A stretch of 64,000 nt of DNA, from contig NC_081408.1 of NCBI RefSeq assembly GCF_030272615.1, forward strand, positions 619,752,476 to 619,816,475, in the 5' to 3' direction. This document shows, in pieces, positions 42,014-52,816 of the stretch. Position 1 is the stretch's first letter; the number at the start of each line of letters is the position of its first letter. Source of the stretch: Cryptomeria japonica. Taxonomy: Eukaryota > Streptophyta > Pinopsida > Cupressales > Cupressaceae. The position numbers and the translations under genes were made by a program. Below the pieces are notes generated by a model that was not told where the DNA came from, searched no databases, and saw only the letters and a program-made list of their open reading frames with translations.

Positions 42014-44187
42014 AGATGCCCCTATAGATAATGACACTCGCATCAGGTAACTTAAGGCAAAATATCTCGTTGCTCACAAGTGGGCTACTAAAAAATGGAA
42101 CTACCGAGGTGGTGGTTTATGCCAAGAAGAACAAGGTATCAGAAGACCTATTGGTCCCACTACTAATATGAATTACGAAGGGCTTGGTTTTTGATGTCCC
42201 TCTCCTAAAGCCTCAAGTGCAGTTGGCACTACCGAAAATAATGAAAATGTGTTGGTCGATATCGATGACATACCTAAGGAGGATGTAAAACAAGTGTACG
42301 ATGATATAGATAGTTCCTCAACCTTTGGCACATCTAACCTATTTGACACATTCGTCCTTCTCATTGACCTTCCCCTTTGCCATTGTGAACTCATTGATTG
42401 GGGTCAAACCGTTACACTCCTAGACACATTGAAAGATGATACAATGCTCCTATAATTTCTGGGGGCAACTGAGGCCACCCCATATCCTCATCCTGAGTAG
42501 AATATAGTCTACAAGCTAGATCCTCAAGGTTACTTCAAGGAATAAGAAATACTTAACTGCAAAAGTGAAAAAGAAATAAAAATGGAAGAGTCTTTTGGTG
42601 AAAACCTCCTTGGGGCACCAGAAGATGAGGATTCTCTTCTTCCCCTCGCCAATGATTATGTTCATGAAAGTTTACCCATTCTCATAGATCTAACTAATGA
42701 GATAAATTTGGGCACAACAAAAAATCCACACATCACTCATGTGGTTGTTTCTCTATCTTCGGATGAACTCAATGTGTTCTCTGACATTCTCCATAAATAT
42801 CCCATTAACCTTTCATGGTCTTATGCAAACATGCCTAGCTTGGATCCAGAATTAGTAGTGAATCATCTCAAAGTTGATCCCAACGCCAAAACAGTTAAAC
42901 AGAAGCTACACAAAATGCATCCCAGAATTGCATTATTGGTCAAGGTAAAATTGGAGAATATCCTAGAAGTAAAATTCATTTGCCTGATTGATTATTCTGA
43001 ATGGGTTTCTAATATGGTACCGGTTTCCAAGCTGTCTGGGTCAATCAAAGTATGCACAGATTTTAGAGACCTCAATAAGGCACGTCCCAAAGATAATTTT
43101 CAACTTCCCAACATTGACATCCTTGTTGATCTTACAATGGGACATAAAAATCTATCCCTCATGGATGGATTTTTAGGTTATAATTAGATTCAGATAGCTA
43201 AAGAAGATCAAGATAAAACACCTTTTGCCACACCATGGGGAATATTCTTTTATCAGTTCATGCCCTTTGGTCTCAAGAATGTAGGTGCTACATACCAGCG
43301 TTCCATGACGGTAATATTTCATGACCTCATGCGCAAAGTGATGGAAGATTACATAGATGGCATCTTGGTAAAGTCAAAGACAAGAGGAAAACATCCAGCT
43401 ATCCTAGAGTTGGTTTTTGAGTGGTTGGCCAAATATAAATTACGGCTTAATCCCAAAAAGTGTGTCTTTGGGGTTACATCAGGTAAACTCCTAGGCTTTA
43501 TAGTTTCTAGATGAGGTATTGAGGTCTTTGGGGTTACAACAATCATGGAGATGCCTCCCCCCAGGACATTGAGGAATCTGCATATCTACAAGGAAAACTA
43601 CAGTCTTCTCGAAGATTCATTGCACAACTAGTAGATAAGTGTCAACCTTTCACACATTTTCTTAGAAAGGGTGTCGAATTCATATGGGATGCCAAGTGTC
43701 AACAAGCATTTGACAAGATTAAAGGTAATTTGGCTCATCCCCCAGTGTTAATGCAACCCATCCTGGGTCATCCACTTCTATTATACATTTCAGTTACTTC
43801 AATGACTATGGGGGCACTCCTTGCCCAGTATGATGATCAAGGTATGGAAAGAGTGGTATATTATATCAGTTGGACTCTATTAAGCTATGAATTTAATTAC
43901 TCTCCAATGGAAAAAACATGCTTAGTTGTCATCTTTTATTCTCAAAAACTGTGGCACTACATGCTCAATCATACAATGAAGCTCATTTGTAAAATCCACC
44001 CTCTCAAATACCTACTTTCCAAAACTACTCTCACAAGATGCATGACCAAGTGGGTCATTTTGCTCAGCAAGTTAGACATCTAGTATGTCAATAGAAAGGC
44101 CATCAAAGGGTAGATTATTATCAATCAGTTAGTAGAGACACCATTGATCGATGTCAATCTATTAGTTGCGGAGTTTCCTGATGAGTA
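42014..44187 (+). pseudogene. Element G reverse transcriptase and RNase H
   Basis: Continuing from 18899 (YMD-APIDNDTR) the frame runs through a linker to RT: CTDFRDLNKARPKDNFQLPN, KTPFATPWGIFFYQFMPFGL, then DYIDGILVKSK, in which the second Asp of the YxDD box is Gly (about 43350-43361). RNase H follows: PPVLMQPILG, LYISVTSMTMGALLAQ and YSPMEKTCL. Stops occur near 43186 and 43512, and the frame shifts after 43515. It ends at FPDE(Y), where M is inserted. Confidence 0.85.
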
Positions 44188-45327
44188 TGTTGGCATGATG
44201 ATTATTTTTGTATCTCATGACTTTATGTGTTGTCATTTATGGAACACACACATATGTTTTGATTTTCATAGTCATATTCGTATACCAGTTAAGTCAAACC
44301 GGTACTACTATTAAGTCTTTGTATTGAAAACCGGTATCATATGTATAGAGTAAGTCTAACCGGTATGAAGGTGTCTAAAGCGGTATATGTTAACTCGTAT
44401 ATATAGTTTAGAAAACTGGTTTTGATTAGTTCCATTGTTACCAATTTTGAGATACAGTAGAGAGAGACAAGGAGGTGCATGAAGACAATCGGTCTATGAG
44501 TTTGAAGTGTTTAACACTCAACTGATATCGGTGTTCTAACCGGTTTTCTAGATTGTGTGATGAGTTATCACCGGTCATGATGTGTTACCACCAATTGACA
44601 TTTTTTGTGGTGATTTATGATGTGTTAAGGAAGATTGTCTAGATTCACTAAACCTAGGAAATTGTGTTGAGGTCTAGGAGCTGACATGAAATCTAATGTC
44701 TATAAAAAGACATTGTGATGAGTTATTTTCATATAGAAGATACAAGTTATGTTATGAGTTGATGTTGATGTGATTTATTGAAGGAGTTGCAGAGTACATC
44801 GATGATACAGTAATGAGTGAGCAGAAAAGGATCTAAACAATAAGAATGTGTTATTCCTAGATCAAACCACTTGTTGTTTTCTAATCACCACAACAATTAA
44901 GCTCCCTAACTAGGTAAGCTCTAACACGATTCATTGTAGAAATCCTATAACAAGGTGATTCATTAACTTGGATCTAAATCCTCCACCACTGAGGTTACCT
45001 TTAACTAGGTATAGCTCCTAACAGGGCTTGGGATCTTTAACATGATCTGATCCTAACAGACCATTTGTAGACCTTAATCGGTCGGTTACCTATTTCTGCA
45101 GATAGTTAGCTTGTGAGTTCCATCTCACCATGGTTTTTCCCAGTTGGGTTTTCCATGTATAAATACTTGTGCTATTGTGAATGTTTTACTTGTTGTGAAT
45201 TCTTTTATAACACTTTGGATTGCATGCAAAGTCATAACTAAACTGGTTAAATCCAGTCTAGGATTAATGTGTTATTGTTTTTTCTATCACTGATTCATCC
45301 CCCTCTTAGTGCTTTATAAGTTTATCA
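44188..45327 (+). repeat. 5' LTR of element M
   Basis: 1140 bp, TGTTGGCATG .. TAAGTTTATCA. U3 array of TAAC-type motifs is at about 44898-45085, the palindrome and TATAAATA at 45129-45165, and the CCCCTCTTAG run near 45299. It aligns with 57422-58483 throughout. Confidence 0.93.
45129..45165 (+). promoter_or_regulatory. LTR palindrome and TATA box of M 5' LTR
   Basis: ATGGTTTTTCCC, AGTT, GGGTTTTCCATG, then TATAAATA (45158-45165). The 3' LTR copy is identical in the TATA box (58336-58343) and keeps CGTGG/CACG arms better. A clear plant-type TATA element next to a cross-family palindrome; likely the core promoter. Confidence 0.55.
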
Positions 45328-45341
45328 ATTGGTATCAAAGC
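45328..45341 (+). other. Primer-binding site of element M
   Basis: ATTGGTATCAAAGC directly follows the LTR end; one base from the exact tRNA-Met site and identical to that of I. Confidence 0.88.
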
Positions 45342-45389
45342 TTAACTTCATTAAGGCTTACTCACTTGGAAGGAAACCGTAAAGACATT

Positions 45390-46640
45390 ATGGGGGATAG
45401 GATCTATAGAGAGATGGCTAGAGAACTTGTTGAAACTAGGGATGAGCTTGAAACCCTAAGAGGCAGGCTCGAAGCTTCACAAGAAAAGAGGAAAGAACTG
45501 ACTAAGTAATTATTGGGGACCTCCAACAATAGCTCTTCAGATGAGGCCAACATTGATGCACTCGTTGAAGAAGTGGAGAAACTGAATGGTGGGAAACTTA
45601 ACCTTAGGAGAAAACTTGAAGCCCTTACAATCCATATGAGTCAAGAACTTGAAGCTAGGCGAGCAGCTGAAGACCTAATCAAAGAGAAAGATCATGAGAT
45701 CTTGAAGATCAAGTAGGAGAATGCAACTTTGCATGAACATGGGCATGAGGATAAGGAAGAAAAAGAAGCATTACAGTCAGATCTTGAGATGGCAATGTCT
45801 CTTAGAGAGACTCTTATGAAGCATAATGAAGATCTTACCAAAGAGCTTACTGAGGCTAATGGGAAACTTGATAAATTCAACAAGGTTTCCTCTATATTGG
45901 ATGAACAGATTCAATCTCAAAGGATGAAAGGTGATTTATCTGGATTAGGATATAATACATTTGAGAAAGGTGAATATTTTGGTACCAAGAGTGACATGCA
46001 AAAAGGTAAAACTGCTCCTTAGGCTAAGAAGCCTACCGGTAAGAAAAATTACAAACCTGTTTGCTTTAACTATCACAAACCAGGACATACTGCAAATGTG
46101 TGTAGAAGAAGATCTGATGAGAACACATGCTATAATTCTAATACTAGATATATGCCTAGAAGATTTGAAGGTCATTGTTAGACATGCAACATGTATAGAC
46201 ATATATCAATTGAATGCAGATATGGAGCAAACAATCCTACACCTCACATAAATTCAATAAATATCGGTGACTAGAGAAGGACTTATGAAAATTGGAGAAA
46301 CATGAACTGGTAAAAACCTTATGTCAATCATTTTAGTCCCTATGAGATGGAGAAAGTAACAAATGTAATTTCCATAATTTGCAACAACTTTGGGCATGTG
46401 GCTATGACCTATAGAAGAAGGACTGGAAGAGGTAATGCAAGACATTGGACAACATCTGGGATGGCCTGCTATCATTGTCACAAACCAGGACACATTACCA
46501 AGTTTTGCAAAACAAAGAAGAACCAACTGGTAAGTAACTCTACAAATCGGAAAGGAGAGAAGATATTAGATGTTGAAAAAACCAGAGTGGAGATGAATAG
46601 GATTTGGAAGAAGAAAAGTGAGGATAAGCCATCAGAATAA
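45390..46640 (+). pseudogene. Element M ORF1: coiled-coil, multi-zinc-knuckle Gag-like protein
   Basis: From ATG 45390 (MGDRIYREMARELVETRDEL) one frame runs to 46640 without a frameshift but with about six nonsense codons (for example 45507, 45714, 46020). Coiled coil occupies roughly residues 1-190, with NNSSSDEANIDALVEEVEKL matching I. GLGYNTFEKGE follows, then knuckles CFNYHKPGHTANVC, C-stop-TCNMYRHISIEC, a CNNFGH remnant and the intact CYHCHKPGHITKFC. It ends IWKKKSEDKPSE. Frame retention despite stops suggests it was coding until its insertion and has since decayed by point mutation. Confidence 0.78.
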
Positions 46641-47176
46641 TCAAATCCTTCACCTAGTATGGAGAATCCTACACTTGCAAACTAATAATTTCAACAAGCC
46701 TAAGGGGAGGATATCGGTAAATTCATTTCCGGACCCCTTGAAGAGAGTATGGTAAGAAAAATTTGAATTTCAAGTTGTAATATAAGAATTTTGATATTTC
46801 TGTCAATTGATTTTCTAAGGATTACCAATTGGTTGATATGCCTACCGGTATAGGTGAGTTTGTTAAGTGGTAATTAGGGTTTCTTACCCTATCGGTAGTG
46901 TAATAAATGTAGTGGGTAAGTTAATAAAATGAAGTTTCACTAAGTCATTTTTACCCTATTTGCATTTGAAGAAGCATTTTGTGAGAACTTGTAGAGTAAA
47001 ACAAAGCATTGTTAGGAGATTGAGAACAAATTTGTGCTACGAATTATAAAGTTGAATTGGATTTGAAGCTAAGGAAAGTTGAATTGGGTGTGCAAGAGAG
47101 AGAGCAATCGGAAACCCTATCAGTGTGATGAGACAAGGTATTTTGGTCAATCTCTCTCGAATCAAGATTATTTAGA
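46641..47176 (+). other. ORF1-ORF2 spacer of element M
   Basis: About 536 bases with no supported frame, equivalent to the spacers in I and H. It includes AT-rich sequence with ACCGGT remnants near 46851. A splice acceptor or internal start signal cannot be called. Confidence 0.45.
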
Positions 47177-48772
47177 ATGGCATCATCATCTACACCAACA
47201 TAAAGTCTTTTATCACTACTGAAGCTATGGAGTTAATGGGGACACAAAAGATAGAGTCTTATAATGCATTATCTTAAGTACCCCAAGGTTTTTTTTTTAA
47301 AGGTGATTTGACAAGTTACACAGATTGAAAAATTGAGGATCTAGGGTCATTCATAATCTATTCTTAGCTTAAATCTTTGTGCGACAAGAGCAGGAAGATC
47401 AAACCCAAACATATTAGGGTTTATGAGAAAGGTTTTCATAATGCGGCGTATTTTATTGAAGATTTTGAGGAAGAACATGTCAAGATCATCCTCAGTCATG
47501 TCCATGGAGGTAACATGTATCTTGATAGGTCTCACACTATCACAATGGAGGCTATTCATGCAATAACCAGTTTCTGCTGAATTAGTGAAGTACCTAAGTT
47601 GAGGAAACTCTTGAAGGAGACTATTATTGAGTTGACAAAGACCACTATTGATGGTCATGCTATATCTATCAATAACATTGCATATGAAGGAGTCAAGTTT
47701 GCAACAATGGCTATTGGCTACCAGATATTTTATTCTATACAAATGAACAATGTAATATTTGTTCCCGTGCATGCCGACTACCGGATGATAAAAGAAGACT
47801 CGGATTATGATCTGTGTGAGGCGATGCGAAGTCAAGTGATGTTGAATCTAGAATCAATAAAGAAGGACAACAGTCAGAACTTTAAATATGGGCAACTTTT
47901 GATTGACTTGTTTTTCTACTTTCAGAATTTTATTCCAAGAATTGGTGATATACAATAGTCTAAGGATACACCTGTTATAGCCCAAATTAAGAATAGCATA
48001 AAGGTTGTGAACACTTTCCCAATTACAATGAATAGGTATTTTAATTAATTCTAAAAGAAGATGTGCATGAGACTAAGGTTATAAGATGAAGTGGTGAAAC
48101 ACTTTGAAAAAGACATTTCTTTCACTAAGACCACTGATATCTGTCTTATGAAGGCTGTTGAACCGAGAAAAGAAGAAATGGAGGAAATGAGCTATGAAGT
48201 CAGTTATGAATTATTGTTTAGTTATGTAAACAAAATCTTGGCATCACCTAAGGATACTAAGAATAAAAGACTTGGAACTTATCATGAAAGAAGCATCGGC
48301 TCAACCCAGTAGTGTGAAGGAGAAAAAGAAGAAACAAGATCAAGGAGCTTATGTGTCTACCGATACAAGAATAACAAGGAGTATTCAAATCAAGAAGGAA
48401 CTGATACCTAAGGTATATGCAAAGAAGACGATTGTCACAAGGAAAAGAGGGAGACATCTCATCCTTCAAGAAGAATCCAAGGAAACTGAACCTGAAGAAG
48501 AATCAAAGAAGATGAAGGTAATTGGTAAGAAATCTAAACTAGTACAAGAAATTCCCAAACAAACTACTCCTATTGATGATGCATCATTCAAATAAGTGAG
48601 TCATTTTGAGAGGACTTTGAACACATTAAGGAGAAAGAGATTTGATGATGTAAAAGAACATTTTGATTCCTTTGATGAAGGTCAAAAACAAGAAGTGATA
48701 CAAGAGGCAATTAATTACCTGCATCAATATAACCAGTTACCACTATTGGCATTATAACAGACAATAAGAGAT
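47177..48772 (+). pseudogene. Element M ORF2, N-terminal half
   Basis: Start MASSSTPT at 47177. Blocks: KIEDLGSFIIYS, KIKPKHIRVYEKGF, IILSHVHGGNMYLDRSHTIT, EAIHAITSFC, EVPKLRK, MAIGYQIF, YRMIKEDSDYDLCEAM, CLMKAVEPRKEEMEEM, SYEVSYELLF, a Lys/Glu-rich linker and YNQLPLLAL. Nearly every block has a counterpart in I, many in H. Frames shift near 47350 and again around 48050-48300, and stops are scattered. Broken at 48772 by element O. No known family recognised. Confidence 0.7.
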
Positions 48773-50264
48773 TGTTGGCATTTCAATTAGGATATTGAGA
48801 AGGTTGTTGATAATTATGGATATAACTGATTAAGGATGTTTACTATCTTCACAATATTATTTTGTCATTGATGTCAAGAAATTGATTTTCTGATTTAGCA
48901 GGATGTTGCCATATCTTAAGAAGTATGTTTTGAAGAGAATTAAGATGTCGGTAAAAGACATAGAAAGAATGTGATGAGTAAGGGGAGGAATAAGTTATTC
49001 AATGGGCAACTATTACCGAGTTAGACAATGATGAGATCATGTTGTTTAGATTGTTTTGATATCCTACATATGCTATTGTTTGTAAGGTTAATACTATACT
49101 ATGTAATCAAGCAAGGAACCTAGTCGGTAAAACCTAAGGAACCTAGTCGGTAAACCCTAATGTTATCACTATCGATTAATGAAGGCAAAATGTCTATCAA
49201 GTGAAGTTTAGTATTTACCAAGTTGCAACTGAGTAATAACAAAATGCATTGGATGTATACATGCATTATTTAATGATGGAAGTTGATGAACTGGTTATGA
49301 TTAAATGGTTGATACAACATGTATGAAGTTTGTTAAGGATCTATGGCAATGGAAGATTGGCAAGAAGGTCTACAGCTCAGATTAAACTGCAATACCCTAG
49401 CACAAGTTCCAAGAAATATATGCAAGTTCCAAGGCGAGGTAAAACATTTTCCGATTGAAGGATACATTGAACTTGGTCAAGATTGAAGATCTGATGGCTA
49501 TGATTGATCATGGGAAATGTGATCAAAGAGATTAAGAGGTTAGCAAATTGTTTATGAATAAGGAACTGTTGATAAACAATGTATGCGGGCAAGTGTAAGC
49601 ACAGAGATGCTACATAGTGATTACCGAGCATAGAAGCTTGAAGACTTGTTTGAATAACAGAGTAAGGAGCACAATAGAGGGATAAGATAAGTCCTATGAC
49701 TAGATTGTATTGAGAAAATAAGAATCTTCTTTAGCATTTTAGATGCAAAGTTGCAGACATACTCATTACTATTGTTTATTTGTAAGTGACAGAAAATCTC
49801 TTAACCGAGTGGACTTAATAGTCTTATTTGTAAATCCTCTAGCAAGGTGACATTCTGATTGAGTGTTTGAAACCCTTTAACAAGGTCACCTCTAACAAGG
49901 TGAAGATCCTAACATATTTGAGGGAAATCCCTTAACCAAGTCACATCTAGCAATGTGTTTGTAATCTTTAACAACATTTTCTTTTAACCGAGCATACTCT
50001 AGAAGAGTATATTTTTTAGTGGGTTTGAAATCCCATATTGGTTTTTCCCTATTTGGGTTTCCACAGTAAATCTGGTGTTATGAGTTTTGTTATGATTATG
50101 TGTTCTTAAGGTTGCATGTTTTATAGTTTTGATTACATATATCTATTTAAGCTATCGAGGTTGAATCTGTTGAATATATTGAAGATTAAGTTTGTATGGT
50201 TCACCCCCACCTCTCATCTTGTTAGCTTGGCATTTGTACTTAACAATTAGTATCAGTACTATCA
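48773..50264 (+). repeat. 5' LTR of element O
   Basis: 1492 bp, TGTTGGCATT .. CAGTACTATCA. U3 word TTGTCATTGATGTCAA near 48872; U3 array of TAAC-type motifs at 49796-50020; palindrome TTTTTCCCTATTTGGGTTT near 50042. It aligns closely with 54373-55551 from AAGGTTA onward. Confidence 0.92.
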
Positions 50265-50278
50265 ATTGGTATCAGAGC
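50265..50278 (+). other. Primer-binding site of element O
   Basis: ATTGGTATCAGAGC, exact tRNA-Met site directly after the LTR. An echo AATTAGTATCAG lies in the LTR end at 50245-50256. Confidence 0.9.
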
Positions 50279-50329
50279 TTTGGACTTCGGAACAAAAAGT
50301 TTAAAGGTACTTGAGGAAAAGATCCAAAG

Positions 50330-51256
50330 ATGTATAAGAGGGATGCACCGAAGATGAACAAGTCAAGCTTCTCTACATGGCAGAAAAGGATGAAGCTACA
50401 CCTATCAGGAGTTGGAGAATATGTTGTATATTATCTGGAAAATGATTTCATTACACCTAGCACCTATCCATTGACAATGGAAGAGATAAAGGAAAAGCAA
50501 GAACATATTCAAGCAATGATTGAAATAACATCTGCATTGACCGACCCAGAGTTTAATGATCTAGAAGGTTGCAATGATGCCAAGGCAATGTGGGACAAGC
50601 TCATATCTGTGTATGGTGGTGATGAACATGTTCAAAGAGAAAAAGTGGATAGTCTAAGAGGACAACTTGAATCCATGAGTATGAATGAAGGTGAGAACAT
50701 AACCCAGTACAGTACAAGGTTAAAGGAGGTTGTCAATCAAATCAAAGGAGCAGGAGGAACCATTGAAGAGAAGGATGTCACAAGTAAGTTATTAAGAACC
50801 CTTCTACCAGCTTATGCAATCCGAGTCTCTGCAATCAATGAATTGAGGTCTATACCCAATATGTTAGTTTCTTTGAATGCTACTATTGGTAAGCTACATG
50901 TATTTGAGTTAAGTAACTTTGATAACAGTGGGTCTTCAGTAAATAAAATTGAGTCTATATTTAGTTCTTTTCATCTTGATGAATCTGATGATTACAATGA
51001 TATAAAGTATAAGTACTCTAAAGGGAATCACAGTGGAGCAAGTGAAAGATTTCACAAAAACATGGAGGAGGTACACAAACTTTATGAAGAAATCAGAAAG
51101 CAAGATGATTTTGAAGCACTATTAGCCAGAAGGCTACTGAAAGGAAAAGGTAAATACAAAGGAAAGTTGCCTTTGAAATGTTTTAACTATGATAGAATAG
51201 GACATATGGCTTCTAATTTCCCCGACAAAGAATCCAGTGAAAACAGAGATTATTGA
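50330..51256 (+). CDS. Element O Gag (UBN2-type), open frame
   Basis: 308 codons from MYKRDAPKMNKSSFSTWQKR with no internal stop. The capsid-like region carries AMWDKLISVYGGDEH, LRGQLESMSMNEGENITQY and KLLRTLLPAYAIRVSA, matching copia Gag. Near the C-terminus EALLARRLLKGKGKYKG precedes a knuckle in which two Cys are replaced (CFNYDRIGHMASNF). TGA at 51254-51256 ends it, but protease continues in the same frame, so originally Gag and Pol were one polyprotein. Start is 52 bases after the primer site. Confidence 0.85.
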   Translation: MYKRDAPKMNKSSFSTWQKRMKLHLSGVGEYVVYYLENDFITPSTYPLTMEEIKEKQEHIQAMIEITSALTDPEFNDLEGCNDAKAMWDKLISVYGGDEHVQREKVDSLRGQLESMSMNEGENITQYSTRLKEVVNQIKGAGGTIEEKDVTSKLLRTLLPAYAIRVSAINELRSIPNMLVSLNATIGKLHVFELSNFDNSGSSVNKIESIFSSFHLDESDDYNDIKYKYSKGNHSGASERFHKNMEEVHKLYEEIRKQDDFEALLARRLLKGKGKYKGKLPLKCFNYDRIGHMASNFPDKESSENRDY

Positions 51257-52816
51257 GATGACAGATAGAAAGATAATCATTACAGAGGACATCGAGACTT
51301 CAGAAGAAGAGATAAAAAGACATGTCTAATAGCTAACAAGGAATCTAATGATGATAAATCAGATGAAACTAATACAGAGGATGTTGTTTATGTGGCTATC
51401 CAAGATGGATCAGATGAAGAAAGGTACGAAGAAAAAGCTTTAATATCTCACATAAATACTAATGATTCTTGGATCATAGATAGTGGATGCTCACATCACA
51501 TGATAGGTGATAAACACAAGTTTGTTATGTTAGAAGATTATGATGGAGGTTATGTAAGATTTGGTAATGATGCACCATGTCCAGTGAGAGGTAAAGGATC
51601 TATAACACTTCTTGACAATGCTAAATGCAATGATGTTTATTGGGTTGAGGGTTTGAAATACAATTTGTTGAGTGTAGCACAGCTAAACAATACAGGATAC
51701 CGAATAGATTTTCAGAAAGGAATTGTCAAAGTTCATTACAAGCATGGGAAGTTAGCAGCTACTGGGACACAAACAAAAGGTAACACATTTCACCTTGACT
51801 CAACTCGGAATAAGTGTCTATATGCAAAGATAGATGATACCTAGTTATGGCATAAAAGATTTTGCCATGTAAATTTTGATAATCTTATCAAAATAAGCAA
51901 GAAGCACCAAGTAAGAGGTCTACCAAGTCTTGAGAAACCCAAGAATGCTATATGTGGAGGATGCCAGATGGGCAAGATGACAAGATCAAGCTTTACAAGT
52001 AAGTCCACTTCTAAGGGAATTTTAGATCTTGTGCACACTGATCTTTGTGGTCTTATGAAAGTTCAGAGTTATTATGGCGATAAGTATTTCATATTATTTG
52101 TGGATGATTACTCAAGGATGATGTCAGTAATGTTTTTAAAAGAAAAATCAGAAGCTTTTCAAATGTTTAAATGGTACAAGGAAAGAATTGAAAATGAAAC
52201 AAGAAGACAACTGAAATGTCTTAGATCTGATAGAGGAGGTGAGTTCACTTCTGATGAATTTCACTTATACTGCAATGATCATGGTATAAAGATGCAAGTA
52301 TCTACACCAAGAACACCCCAGCAAAATGGGATAGCTGAGAGAAGAAACAGATCAATTGTGGATTGTGCAAGAACCTTGATGATAGAAAAGAAGGTACCTC
52401 AAACATTTTGGAGAGAAGTAATCAGCACTGCAGTTTACACCCTGAACTGAGTACAACTAAATAAAGGAACCTTGAAGACACCATATGAAATCTGGTATGA
52501 CAAGAAACCTAATGTAAGTTATTTTAAAATCTTTGGAAGTAGATGCTATGTTCACAAAGATGACAGAAATGGTAAGTTTGATCAGAAAAGTGAAGAAGGA
52601 ACATTTCTTAGTTATTCTTCTAGAAGGAAAGCATTTAAATGTCTGATCAAATCCTCTAACAAAATAGTAGAAAGTGCAAATGTGAAAATTGATGAATTTG
52701 CAGAAAGAAATAATGAAGGAAACTCCAAAGAACCAGAAGATTATGAAGGATTTGTATATGTTCAACTGAGAAGTCCTACCGAGAAAACTGTTGAAGGAAA
52801 TGAAGAGAATGTCTAG
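51257..52816 (+). pseudogene. Element O protease and integrase
   Basis: In frame with gag. Protease WIIDSGCSHHMIGDKHKF (about 51469) keeps its Asp. The GAG-pre-integrase region includes HKRFCHVNFDNL and CGGCQMGKMT. Integrase core: LVHTDLCGLMK, LFVDDYSRMMSV, CLRSDRGGEF and QQNGIAERRN, all three acidic residues present. Stops at 51842 (a Trp position in relatives), 52448 (Arg position) and 52814; no frameshift. It ends with YEIWYDKKPNVSYFKIFGSR and an acidic tail. Confidence 0.9.

Noticed and set aside
47347-47835. 162-codon minus-strand frame
   Set aside because: Antisense of M ORF2, whose plus-strand reading is supported by similarity to ORF2 of I and H.
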